Shown here in pieces: positions 36,318 through 44,176 of a DNA stretch of 64,000 bases. The translations under genes and the position numbers were made by a program. The first letter of the stretch is position 1. Each line of letters begins with the position of its first letter. The notes under the pieces were generated by a model. That model was not told where the DNA came from. It saw nothing but the letters and a program-made list of their open reading frames with translations, and did no database searches. The stretch spans positions 1,364,001-1,428,000 of the forward strand of contig NZ_JRMB01000001.1 of the NCBI RefSeq assembly GCF_000759445.1. The letters are read 5' to 3'. The stretch comes from Pseudomonas lutea. Lineage in GTDB: Bacteria; Pseudomonadota; Gammaproteobacteria; Pseudomonadales; Pseudomonadaceae.

Positions 36318-37082
36318 TCAACGGGTCGCCACGATAAACAGCCGCGGGAATGGCAACAGCACGGTGCCGTCGGCGAGCAGCGGATAGGCCTGGCTGATCG
36401 CATGCAGATACGTGTCGAGGAAATCCTGCTGCGCGGCCTGATCGAGCCTTTGCAGATAGGGCCGCAGGGCCGAGCCCTTGAACCACTCCACCACCGCTGG
36501 ATGCCCGCCTGCGAGGGGATGATGATAGGTGGTGCGCCACACGTCGACCTCGGCGCAGTGGGGCCTCAGCAGGTCGAAATAATATGGCGCAGGGTGTCGA
36601 TCGGGATGCCTTACGTCGCCGATCCTGTCGGCCCACTGCGGACCCGCGGCAATTTCGCGCGCCAGGCGATGGGCTGGTTCATCAAGGTTGTCCGGCGTTT
36701 GCACCGCGAGCGCACCGCCCGGGTTGAGCAGGCTGACCAGCCGCGGATACAGCTGCGCGTGGTCAGGCACCCATTGCAGCGAGGCATTGGCCAGAATCAC
36801 GTCATAGGTCTGCGCAGGCTTCCAGTCGCCAATGTCGGCCTGGATGAACTCGACCGCCGCCAGTCGCTGCCGCGCCTCGCCGAGCATGTCAGTGGAACTG
36901 TCGAGACCCGTGACCCTGGCCTGGGGGAAACGCTCGGCCAGCACCTCGGTGGAGTTGCCCGGGCCACAACCGAGGTCTACAGCGGTCTGGGCTGACTCCC
37001 TCGGGATGGCGGCGACGAGGTCGCGTACCGGACGCGTGCGTTGTTGCTCGAACAGGGAGTACTGCCTGGCGGACCAGCTCAT
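36318..37082 (-). CDS. tam: Trans-aconitate 2-methyltransferase
   Basis: A SAM-dependent methyltransferase of 254 residues (E. coli Tam 252). The SAM motif is AVDLGCGPGNSTEVL, followed by GLDSSTDML and the Tam-typical ILANASLQWVPDH. It methylates trans-aconitate, a by-product that inhibits the TCA cycle. Other typical blocks are GGALAVQTPDNLDEP and YYFDLLRP. It sits upstream of the cupin gene on the minus strand. Confidence 0.9.
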   Translation of the reverse strand: MSWSARQYSLFEQQRTRPVRDLVAAIPRESAQTAVDLGCGPGNSTEVLAERFPQARVTGLDSSTDMLGEARQRLAAVEFIQADIGDWKPAQTYDVILANASLQWVPDHAQLYPRLVSLLNPGGALAVQTPDNLDEPAHRLAREIAAGPQWADRIGDVRHPDRHPAPYYFDLLRPHCAEVDVWRTTYHHPLAGGHPAVVEWFKGSALRPYLQRLDQAAQQDFLDTYLHAISQAYPLLADGTVLLPFPRLFIVATR

Positions 37083-37217
37083 CGGGCATTCCTTCTGACA
37101 TGTGCGAAGTCATGGAGAGTAAAACGCGCAGGCCCGGAGTACAAATGGGTGGCAAACGAGCTGCAAGCTGCAAGCTGCAAGGGATAAGCCGTTGCACGCG
37201 GGTGAAAGTTGGCTCGG

Positions 37218-38303
37218 CTAGAGCAACACGCGGCGTGTCAGATGGCCCCCGCTGATGGGGTAGGACACGTAAAGCCCCGCCTCCACCTGGGTGTGCGAGG
37301 CCTGGGCTGTGGAGCGGACTTTGTGTGCAGCGGCCAGCAGGCACCGGGCGTCGAGTTGTCCCTGCGCCACCGCCTGTTCGATCGCGTCAGCAAGGTCGTC
37401 CAGCCCCGCCTCTGCCGACACCAGCAACAGATGCGCGCCGGCGTTCAGGGCCGCAATCGCGGCCTGGGCGATGCTGTTGCCGGCCAGTATGGAGACGGCG
37501 TCGAGGTCGTCGGACACGATCAGCCCTTCGAACCCCAGGCCCTCGCGCAGCAGGCCGATCACCGCCGCCGAAGTACTCGCCGACTGATGCGGGTCCAGGG
37601 CCGGGAACACCGCAGGGCCCGGCATGATCGCCCCGACGCCCGCAGCGATCACCTGACGAAACACCTCCAGCCCGTCTTGCAACGCAGCAGCGTTGTCGGG
37701 CACTACAGCTCGCTCCACCGCCGGGTCTTGGGCCAGCGCGTGATGGCCAAGGAAGTGTTTGGCGGTGGCGGTGATGCCGGCGCGTTGCACCCCGCGGATA
37801 AACGCGCAGGCGATGCGTGCCACTTCGGCAGGATCGGCCCCGAGCGTGCGATTGTGCAGCCAGGGATTGACCCCGGTCACTACATCCACGATGGGCGCCA
37901 GAAACAGGTTGATGCCCATGGCACGGGCCGAGCCAGCCATCTCATAGCTGCGGGCCTCAATGTCAACGGCGCTCATGTGCGTCAGCGCAGCCGGCGTTGG
38001 CATGCCCGGTACCAGCCCGTGCAAGCGCTGAATGCCACCCAGTTCCTGATCCACGGCGATGAGCACTGGCGCCGCTGCACACAGCCTGGCGTCCCTGGCC
38101 ATGGTCGAGAACTGCACATGGGTTTCAGCACGCCGGCGCTCAAAACTCATGCGGCGCGCCTGATATTCGTCCCGGGTTTCGCCCAACAACACCGATACCC
38201 CGCCAGCATGCAGATGGCGACGGACCGGGTCGTCGAGGGTCAGCCCGGCAATCGCCGGCATCAGGACTGATCGCGCAGCCCGTTGCAGCTCGTGGTGTTT
38301 CAT
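37218..38303 (-). CDS. Divergent glycoside hydrolase family 3 protein, NagZ-like
   Basis: A single-domain GH3 barrel of 361 residues, the size of the beta-N-acetylhexosaminidase NagZ. The nucleophile Asp is present at D265 in GLIVSDDLDAV. Two key parts differ from NagZ. The loop KHFPGHG-x4-DSH is KHFLGHHALAQDPA here (182-195), so the Asp-Ser-His general acid/base site reads Asp-Pro-Ala. The substrate-binding DQEGGRV is DQELGGI. Normal NagZ activity is therefore doubtful. The start ATG 38303 follows CGAGGTAGGCCGCAC. The promoter upstream is covered by a phased direct-repeat array. Confidence 0.82.
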   Translation of the reverse strand: MKHHELQRAARSVLMPAIAGLTLDDPVRRHLHAGGVSVLLGETRDEYQARRMSFERRRAETHVQFSTMARDARLCAAAPVLIAVDQELGGIQRLHGLVPGMPTPAALTHMSAVDIEARSYEMAGSARAMGINLFLAPIVDVVTGVNPWLHNRTLGADPAEVARIACAFIRGVQRAGITATAKHFLGHHALAQDPAVERAVVPDNAAALQDGLEVFRQVIAAGVGAIMPGPAVFPALDPHQSASTSAAVIGLLREGLGFEGLIVSDDLDAVSILAGNSIAQAAIAALNAGAHLLLVSAEAGLDDLADAIEQAVAQGQLDARCLLAAAHKVRSTAQASHTQVEAGLYVSYPISGGHLTRRVLL

Positions 38304-38368
38304 GTGCGGCCTACCTCGATACGATGCTGACGAGCGGATGTGCATGATGCTTATGCTCGTTTTCGCTC

Positions 38369-38428
38369 ACTTTATATTTATCGAGCAGACTGTCAACATA
38401 ATCGAGCACCAGGATTGCAAATCGAGCA
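38369..38428 (-). promoter_or_regulatory. Promoter of the GH3 gene with three phased ATCGAGCA repeats
   Basis: On the minus strand a perfect -35 box TTGACA (38396-38391) is followed after 16 bases by TAAAGT (38374-38369). Three direct copies of ATCGAGCA lie on the plus strand at 38380-38387, 38401-38408 and 38421-38428. Their spacings are 21 and 20 bases, two helical turns each. One copy lies in the promoter spacer and the others just upstream of -35. An inverted TGCTCG at 38354-38359 may be a fourth half-site. This looks like a multi-site operator. Confidence 0.55.
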
Positions 38429-38615
38429 TTCCTACGAAGACCCCCTGGCCGCAAGGCATTCGGCTACAGCGAGGCTGGGGCTGCCCGAGACGCAGCCTGG
38501 AAATTATTCCGAACGTGCGCTTTTCATTTGCGCGGTTGCTGGTCAACATAGCCGCCGATCAACCCAACACGTAAAGTGCCGATCACTGTCCCGTTTTCTA
38601 ATTCAGGATGAATTG

Positions 38616-38963
38616 ATGCGCCGTTTTCTACCGAGCTTGTTACTCAGCTGCGCCATGGGCGTGGCTTTGACGGGTTGCAGTTCAACGCCGAACAACCCGT
38701 CGTATGATTTTGATACCGCCAAGACGCCTTCTGACTACGCCAAGTGCATTTACCCCAAGTGGCAGCAGATCAAGCCCGACACGACCATGACCGAGAGCAA
38801 GGGCCACTACAAGCTGCTCATCTCCGGCAAGATCGCTTCCGATGAGATCCTCGAGGTCTACAAAGGCAATCCCAAGACCCGCGTTTTCCTTTACCAGCGT
38901 GCCCCGCTGTCGTCCGCTTTCGGCCGTAACGCATTGGAAAAAGCCGTACGCGATTGCCTGTAA
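38616..38963 (+). CDS. Small predicted lipoprotein, 115 aa, DYAxC family
   Basis: The signal peptide MRRFLPSLLLSCAMGVALTG ends in lipobox LTGC, so the mature protein would be a lipid-anchored domain of about 95 residues. It has KTPSDYAKCIYPKW near the start and AVRDCL at the end, the same layout as the lipoprotein at 6835-7191. The start follows CAGGATGAATTG; the longer frame upstream is not used. The two conserved cysteines probably form a disulfide. Function is unknown. A terminator-like hairpin follows. Confidence 0.78.
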   Translation: MRRFLPSLLLSCAMGVALTGCSSTPNNPSYDFDTAKTPSDYAKCIYPKWQQIKPDTTMTESKGHYKLLISGKIASDEILEVYKGNPKTRVFLYQRAPLSSAFGRNALEKAVRDCL

Positions 38964-39062
38964 TCGGCAACGAATCGAGACTGCGCCCTTTGGTCGCACG
39001 GCGCAGGGCGTAACCCCCGCCAGCACGCGGCGAGGCAAGGTTCACACTGCAGATTGGTCATC

Positions 39063-39095
39063 GCCCGTTGAGCAATCGGGCTGAACTTTTGTTTT
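39063..39095 (+). terminator. Terminator after the 115-aa lipoprotein gene
   Basis: GCCCGTTG and CAATCGGGC-type arms (39063-39081) are followed by CTGAACTTTTGTTTTT. The stem is short, but the T-rich tail is clear. Confidence 0.6.
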
Positions 39096-39101
39096 TCAGA
39101 C

Positions 39102-39156
39102 TTCCTCTGAACGTCACAACGCCTGCTACACGGGCGCCGTGTAAACGTCAGAGGAA
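39102..39156 (+). promoter_or_regulatory. Nested hairpin covering the ribosome site of the PfpI-like gene
   Basis: The outer stem pairs TTCCTCTG-A-ACGT (39102-39114) with ACGTCAGAGGAA (39145-39156), 12 pairs with one bulged A. The inner perfect stem is TACACGG-GCG-CCGTGTA (39127-39143). The right outer arm contains the ribosome site GAGGAA of the next gene, nine bases before its ATG. It can act as an RNA switch or thermometer; the inner part alone could also be a 17-bp protein operator. Confidence 0.6.
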
Positions 39157-39165
39157 ACCGAAAGC

Positions 39166-39729
39166 ATGAGCAATCAACTGAACGGCAAAAAGGTCCTGAT
39201 CATCACGTCCAACACCGGCATCGAGCGCGATGAGTTGCTCAAGCCGCTGCAGGCACTGAAGGATCAAGGCGCTGCGGTGACTCACGCCACCATCGAAGGC
39301 GGCACTGCGCAGCTGTTTCTGCACGACACCGAAAAAGACACCACCGTCACCTCCGACAGCAAGCTGAGCGGGCTGTCTGCCGGTGATTTCCACGCGCTGG
39401 TGATCCCCGGCGGCACCGTCAACGCTGACACCCTGCGCCAGGACAGCGATGCGCAGCAGCTGGTCAAGGCATTCGCCGATGCCGGCAAGCCGGTCGCGGC
39501 AATCTGTCACGGCCCATGGCTGTTGATCGATGCGGGTGTCATCAAGGGCAAGACGCTGACGTCGTACCCAAGTGTGCGCGCCGACCTGGTCAACGCCGGC
39601 GCAGCCGACTGGGTGGACGCCGAGGTCAAGCAATGCCCGGCCAATGGCTGGACGTTGATCACGTCGCGCACGCCAGATGACATTCCGGCCTTCAATGAGG
39701 CGATCACTCAGGCGCTGCTGGCCGGTTGA
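39166..39729 (+). CDS. DJ-1/PfpI-family type 1 glutamine amidotransferase-like protein
   Basis: A 187-residue cytosolic protein of the DJ-1/PfpI superfamily. The nucleophile elbow is VAAICHGPWLL with C114 next to H115, as in YhbO/PfpI. The conserved Glu region is SNTGIERDELLKP, and DFHALVIPGGTVNADTLR is typical. Relatives act as glyoxalases, deglycases or stress-linked chaperones; which applies here is not clear. The expected stress control fits the ribosome-site hairpin upstream (inference). A separate glycosyltransferase gene begins 220 bases downstream. Confidence 0.9.
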   Translation: MSNQLNGKKVLIITSNTGIERDELLKPLQALKDQGAAVTHATIEGGTAQLFLHDTEKDTTVTSDSKLSGLSAGDFHALVIPGGTVNADTLRQDSDAQQLVKAFADAGKPVAAICHGPWLLIDAGVIKGKTLTSYPSVRADLVNAGAADWVDAEVKQCPANGWTLITSRTPDDIPAFNEAITQALLAG

Positions 39730-39949
39730 AGTTCGCTTCAGAGCGCCCCGGCGCTCACCTAAGCAAGACGCATCGACGCCGCTGAACAGCGGCGTCGATG
39801 CGTTTGTGCGCCCTCAAAAAAGTCACGTCGGTGAGCTAACAGACGAAGCGGCCCCGGCGAAACGAAAATACTTGAAACCAAATTTCCGCCGCTTCGGTCG
39901 ACATCCACGGACGCCGCGATCAGCGCAGGTGCCGAGACGAGACCTTTTG

Positions 39950-40615
39950 ATGATTGGAATTATTGTCCCCGCGCACAACGAGGAAGATTTTCTGCACGAC
40001 TGCATCAAGTCCCTGATCGCTGCCTCTGCCCACGAGGGCCTGCACGGCGAGCCCGTGGAAATTCTGATCATGCTCGATGACTGCTCCGACGCTTCAGCGC
40101 AGGTAGCGGCCGCGCACCCCGTCGGTACTCGGCTGTGCGCCTACCGCAACGTCGGCATGACCCGGGCCGAAGGCGCGCGCATTCTGCTGGAACGCGGCGC
40201 CCGCTGGCTCGCGTTTACCGATGCCGACAGCGTCGTGCCTTACGCCTGGCTGGCGCATCAGGTCAGTCTGCAGGCCGACGCGGTCTGTGGCATCGTCGAG
40301 GTCGACGACTGGTCCGGTTACCCCGAACACGTGCGTCAGCGCTACGATTCCCTGTACCGGCCGGTCGATGACCATCGGCACATTCACGGCGCCAACCTGG
40401 GTGTAAGCGCCGATGCCTACCAGCGCGCCGGCGGCTTCAAAGCGCTGGCGGCCCACGAAGATGTGCATCTGGTGGCTGATCTGCAACGCATCGGTGCTTC
40501 CATCGCGTGGATATCCGCAAACAGCGTCACCACCAGTGCGCGAAAGGACTACCGTTGCAAGGAAGGCTTCGGCGATTATCTGAATACGCTGGCAGCGACG
40601 CCGATACCGGGCTGA
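39950..40615 (+). CDS. Family 2 glycosyltransferase
   Basis: A 221-residue soluble GT-A glycosyltransferase. The N-terminus MIGIIVPAHNEEDFLHDCIK is the nucleotide-sugar-binding start. The metal-binding DxD-type motif is LAFTDADSVVPYAWLA. The block HIHGANLGVSADAYQRAGGF, KALAAHEDVHLVADL, carries the ED acceptor motif. There is no membrane helix. Because NodS-like and PIG-L genes lie 4-6 kb downstream and such genes often occur together in Pseudomonas (from memory), it may belong to the same pathway. The start lies behind GAGACGAGACCTTTTG. Confidence 0.85.
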   Translation: MIGIIVPAHNEEDFLHDCIKSLIAASAHEGLHGEPVEILIMLDDCSDASAQVAAAHPVGTRLCAYRNVGMTRAEGARILLERGARWLAFTDADSVVPYAWLAHQVSLQADAVCGIVEVDDWSGYPEHVRQRYDSLYRPVDDHRHIHGANLGVSADAYQRAGGFKALAAHEDVHLVADLQRIGASIAWISANSVTTSARKDYRCKEGFGDYLNTLAATPIPG

Positions 40616-40748
40616 GGGTTGCGCCCACTTGCGTCGGTCTGACGGAAGCATCGGCCAGAGTCGTCTGCTCCCGCGCTCCATCGGGCACGGTCAGAATGCC
40701 GTCTACACCACCCGCCCACTTGCTCACGCTTAACAGCCGGAATTCTCG

Positions 40749-42077
40749 ATGCCGCCCATTGACCACTCTGCCCGCCCCGGGGACGACACGCTCGGTGGCG
40801 GCATGCCCAGCGCCAGCGTCGCCATGCCCAAGACCGGCAATTGGTTCAAACGGCTGCTGGCGTTCACCGGCCCTGGCTACATGGTTGCCGTGGGCTACAT
40901 GGACCCGGGGAACTGGGCCACGGACATCGCGGGCGGCTCGAAATTTGGTTACCTGCTGCTGTCGGTGATCCTGCTGTCGAACCTGATGGCCATTGTTCTG
41001 CAAGCGTTGTCGGCGCGTCTGGGCATCGTCACCGGCTGGGACCTGGCGCGCGCCTGCCGGGAACGCTACAGCCGGCCTGTGTGCATCGCGTTGTGGGTCG
41101 CCTGCGAGATTGCCATTGTGGCCTGCGACCTGGCGGAGGTCATCGGCACCGCCATCGCGCTTAATCTTTTGTTCGGCATCCCGCTGATCTGGGGCGCAGT
41201 CATATCTGCCGTGGATGTTTTTTTGATTTTTCTGCTGATGGGCCGTGGCTTCAGGGCGCTGGAGGCTTTTGTCATCGCGCTGCTGCTGATCATTTTCGGC
41301 TGCTTCGCCATTCAGGTGGTCCTTGCACAGCCTGACCTGGCCGAGCTGTTCGCCGGTTTCATTCCGAAAGCCGAGGTGGTGACCAACCCCGAGGCGCTGT
41401 ACCTGGCGATCGGCATCATTGGCGCCACGGTGATGCCGCATAACCTGTATCTGCATTCCTCCATCGTGCAGACCCGCGCCTATCCGCGCACGGAAGAAGG
41501 CCGACGCATCGGCCTGCGCTGGGCGGTTACCGACAGCACCATCGCGCTGACCCTGGCGCTGTTCGTCAACGCCGCCATCCTGATCACTGCGGCGACGGTC
41601 TTTCACAAGGCCGGCAAGACCGACGTGGTGGAAATCGAACAGGCCTACCACCTGCTGTCGCCGATGCTGGGCGTCGGCATGGCGTCGATGCTGTTTGGCG
41701 TCGCTCTGCTGGCGTCGGGCATCAACTCCACGGTCACCGCCACCCTCGCTGGCCAGATCGTCATGGAGGGTTTTTTGCGCCTGCGTCTGCCGGGGTGGAT
41801 ACGTCGCCTGCTGACCCGCGGGCTGGCAATCATTCCGGTGATCGTCGTCACCAGTATTTACGGCGCCCAGGGCACCGCGAAATTACTGGTGCTGAGCCAG
41901 GTGATTCTGTCGATGCAGCTGCCGTTCGCCATCGTGCCGCTGGTGCGCTTCGTGTCAGACCGCAAGCTGATGGGCACATTCGTGACCGGACCGGTGCTGA
42001 CGAGCCTGGCTTGGGGCATTGCGCTGCTGATCATCGTGCTGAATGTGGTGCTGCTGGTGGGGGCGTTTGGCGACTGA
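40749..42077 (+). CDS. mntH: Nramp-family Mn2+/Fe2+ transporter MntH
   Basis: A proton-coupled divalent metal importer of 442 residues with about 11 membrane helices. The TM1 metal motif is [18 protein letters not shown], with DPGN. The TM6 motif is [18 protein letters not shown], with MPHN. The start [12 protein letters not shown] is the first ATG; an internal ATG ([12 protein letters not shown]) is also possible, as transport helices start after residue 35. No Fur or MntR box was recognised upstream. The next sequence is the BIME array. Confidence 0.94.
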   Translation: MPPIDHSARPGDDTLGGGMPSASVAMPKTGNWFKRLLAFTGPGYMVAVGYMDPGNWATDIAGGSKFGYLLLSVILLSNLMAIVLQALSARLGIVTGWDLARACRERYSRPVCIALWVACEIAIVACDLAEVIGTAIALNLLFGIPLIWGAVISAVDVFLIFLLMGRGFRALEAFVIALLLIIFGCFAIQVVLAQPDLAELFAGFIPKAEVVTNPEALYLAIGIIGATVMPHNLYLHSSIVQTRAYPRTEEGRRIGLRWAVTDSTIALTLALFVNAAILITAATVFHKAGKTDVVEIEQAYHLLSPMLGVGMASMLFGVALLASGINSTVTATLAGQIVMEGFLRLRLPGWIRRLLTRGLAIIPVIVVTSIYGAQGTAKLLVLSQVILSMQLPFAIVPLVRFVSDRKLMGTFVTGPVLTSLAWGIALLIIVLNVVLLVGAFGD

Positions 42078-42136
42078 AGCCCCGGCTCCTACGGACCCTA
42101 TCCGCGCCAAAGATTGTATGCCCTACACAAATCCAT

Positions 42137-42582
42137 TGTAGGAGCGCGCTTGCCCGCGAAGGCATTCTGCCTGTGACGAATCAGGCGCCTGACACCCACA
42201 TTCGCGGGCAAGCGCGCTCCTACATCAATCGCGTTGAATGGTGAGCCATTGTCGTACCAACCTGCAGGCGCCGACCTTAGCCGCCCCCAAGGTTGCGCGC
42301 CTTGCACAAAACCACTGTAGGAGCGCGCTTGCCCGCGAAAGCATTCTGCCTGTGACGAATCAATCGCCTGACACCCTGCATTCGCGGGCAAGCGCACTCC
42401 TACATCGATCGCGTTGATGGTGAGCCATTGTCATACCCACCTGCAGGCGCGGGCCTTACGTATGCCAAAGGTTGTACGCCCTACACAAAACCACTGTAGG
42501 AGCGCGCTTGCCCGCGAAAGCATTCTGCCTGCGACGAATCAACCGCCTGACACCCTGCATTCTCGGGCAAGCTCGCTCCTAC
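42137..42582. repeat. Three tandem BIMEs, about 179-bp period
   Basis: Each unit holds a forward REP (TGTAGGAGCGCGCTTGCCCG), a 40-base spacer, and a reverse REP (CGGGCAAGCGCGCTCCTACA or variants), at 42137-42224, 42316-42404 and 42495-42582. The linkers between units (GGTGAGCCATTGTC and GTACGCCCTACACAAAACCA types) are also repeated, so the whole 179-base segment was duplicated twice. The last unit has degenerate arms (TTCTCGGGCAAGCTCGCTCC). It separates mntH from the convergent PCuAC gene. Confidence 0.92.
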
Positions 42583-42636
42583 TGTTCGGCGTCAGCCGGT
42601 CCACTGGCTGGACGAACCTCTATCTACGCAGGGGGC

Positions 42637-43134
42637 TCAATGCGTCATCCCGTGGTCGTGTTGCATGTCCATCGTGGCCGCCGAGCGGGCCGGGGCGCTG
42701 ACGTTCAGGACTTCGGTCTCGCCCTTGGCGTTCTTGACCGTCAGCGCCAGAGGCACCTGGTCGCCTTCCTTGATCTGCCCGTTCAGGCCCATCAGCATCA
42801 CATGGTAACCCTCAGGGTCCAGCGCCACGGTCTTGCCTGCGGGCAGAGGCACGGCGTCGACCGGGCCCATGCGCATGACGTCATTGGTCATGCTCATCTC
42901 ATGGATCTGCACGTCCTTGGCCACCGGCGATGTCACGCTGAGCAACGTGCTGTCGGTGTCGGCAGTGATGCGCATGAACGCGCCGGAGGACGGCTGCCCC
43001 GCCACTGTCGCACGCACCCACGGGTCCTCGACCCGCGTCTGGGCAACCGCGCCCAGGCTGACACCCGCCAGCAGCACGACCCCGCACGCACGCGAGGCGA
43101 GCGAACGCGAAACAGCATTCAACAAAGCATTCAT
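42637..43134 (-). CDS. Periplasmic copper chaperone PCu(A)C
   Basis: A 165-residue secreted protein with a signal peptide (about residues 1-32, ending VAQT). The Cu(I) site has the family's HxM layout: IHEMSMTNDVMRM and, 20-odd residues later, YHVMLMGL. A His/Met-rich tail, MDMQHDHGMTH, adds metal ligands. It delivers copper to the Cu-A site of cytochrome oxidase together with SCO. Its ATG overlaps the SCO1 stop (TGATG), which shows coupling. The long upstream in-frame extension is not used. Confidence 0.92.
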   Translation of the reverse strand: MNALLNAVSRSLASRACGVVLLAGVSLGAVAQTRVEDPWVRATVAGQPSSGAFMRITADTDSTLLSVTSPVAKDVQIHEMSMTNDVMRMGPVDAVPLPAGKTVALDPEGYHVMLMGLNGQIKEGDQVPLALTVKNAKGETEVLNVSAPARSAATMDMQHDHGMTH

Positions 43135-43742
43135 CAGCAGACTTCCATGACAGTGAGCAAATCTTCCGCGCATTGTTTGGCGGAAAGGGATGGCGACAGC
43201 CCCAGGCGCAGATTGCCACGGGAGTCGAAGACGAAACTGGTGGCGGTGTGGGACATGGTGTACGTATTGCCCGCCGGGACCTTCTCGTAGAACACGCCGA
43301 ATTCTTTGGCGACATGGGCGGTGTCTTCCAGCGAACCGCGCAGCGCCACAAACGTCGGGTCGAACTGTTTGATGTAAGCGTCGAGAATCTGCGGCGTGTC
43401 GCGCTCGGGGTCTACGGTGATAAAAATCACCTGCAGCGTCTTGCCGTCCTCGCCCATGAGCTTCTTGATCTGTGCGGCGCGCGCCAGGGCCGTCGGGCAT
43501 ACCGCCGGGCATTGGGTGAAGCCGAAAAAGACCATCGGCATCAGGCCGCGATAACTCGACAGGGTTCTGACCTCACCGTCGGTGTCGGTCAGCTTGAACG
43601 TGCGGCCCATGATCTTGTTGCTCAGATCTTTGCCGTATTTGAAATCCAGCGCAGTGGTCGAACCGTCACAACCGGCCAGCAGGCCCAGCCCCAACAGGCC
43701 CATGCCGGCGACCACCTGACGGCGGGTCAGAAACTCATTCAT
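43134..43742 (-). CDS. SCO1/SenC-family copper/thiol protein
   Basis: A 202-residue lipoprotein with lipobox LLAGC in the signal segment QVVAGMGLLGLGLLAGCDG. The thioredoxin-like domain has the Cu-binding FGFTQCPAVCPTAL (CxxxC) and a conserved His in YTMSHTATSFVFDSRG. It acts in assembling the Cu-A centre of cytochrome c oxidase or as a thiol-disulfide protein in the periplasm. The start was set at MNEFLTRRQ because the signal peptide begins there. It is the first gene of the SCO-PCuAC pair. Confidence 0.92.
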   Translation of the reverse strand: MNEFLTRRQVVAGMGLLGLGLLAGCDGSTTALDFKYGKDLSNKIMGRTFKLTDTDGEVRTLSSYRGLMPMVFFGFTQCPAVCPTALARAAQIKKLMGEDGKTLQVIFITVDPERDTPQILDAYIKQFDPTFVALRGSLEDTAHVAKEFGVFYEKVPAGNTYTMSHTATSFVFDSRGNLRLGLSPSLSAKQCAEDLLTVMEVC

Positions 43743-44176
43743 CTGGCGATCTCTCGAAAGCAGCGGCCAGCCAATGCCAGGCCTTTTTTCGTCCAGCTTG
43801 CCGGGCCGCAGGCGTTCATTGGCAGTCGCACTGCAGCGGCGAGGGACGAAGCGAAAAAAACAGGTGCCAGACAGTGTCGCGCATAAGTGCACCGATTGCG
43901 TAGCGGACGACTGTTACCGACAGCATTCTAACGCCGTGAACGCCTTGACCCGCAGTGCCAACGGACTGCCCGCTGCGACAAAACCGCACACCTGTTCAGG
44001 CAGGCCTCACGCGCTGCATTTTTTTGGCCAGCCCATCCCGCATCAATGCAACGACCGTGACCGCAGAAATGTTTGAACCCCGCTTCGCTTGCGCTGCCGA
44101 ATGGCTTCAGCAGGCCGCGCAACAGGGCCACAACGCTCACGTCTTGCGCATGAGCGACGGACATTGAGGGCTCAGC
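43743..44176. other. Intergenic region, nothing recognised
   Basis: This 434-base stretch separates the divergent SCO and acyl-CoA dehydrogenase-like genes. Short open frames are present, but they lack ribosome sites and domains. It should contain both promoters. No clear dyad, terminator or repeat was identified. Confidence 0.5.
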
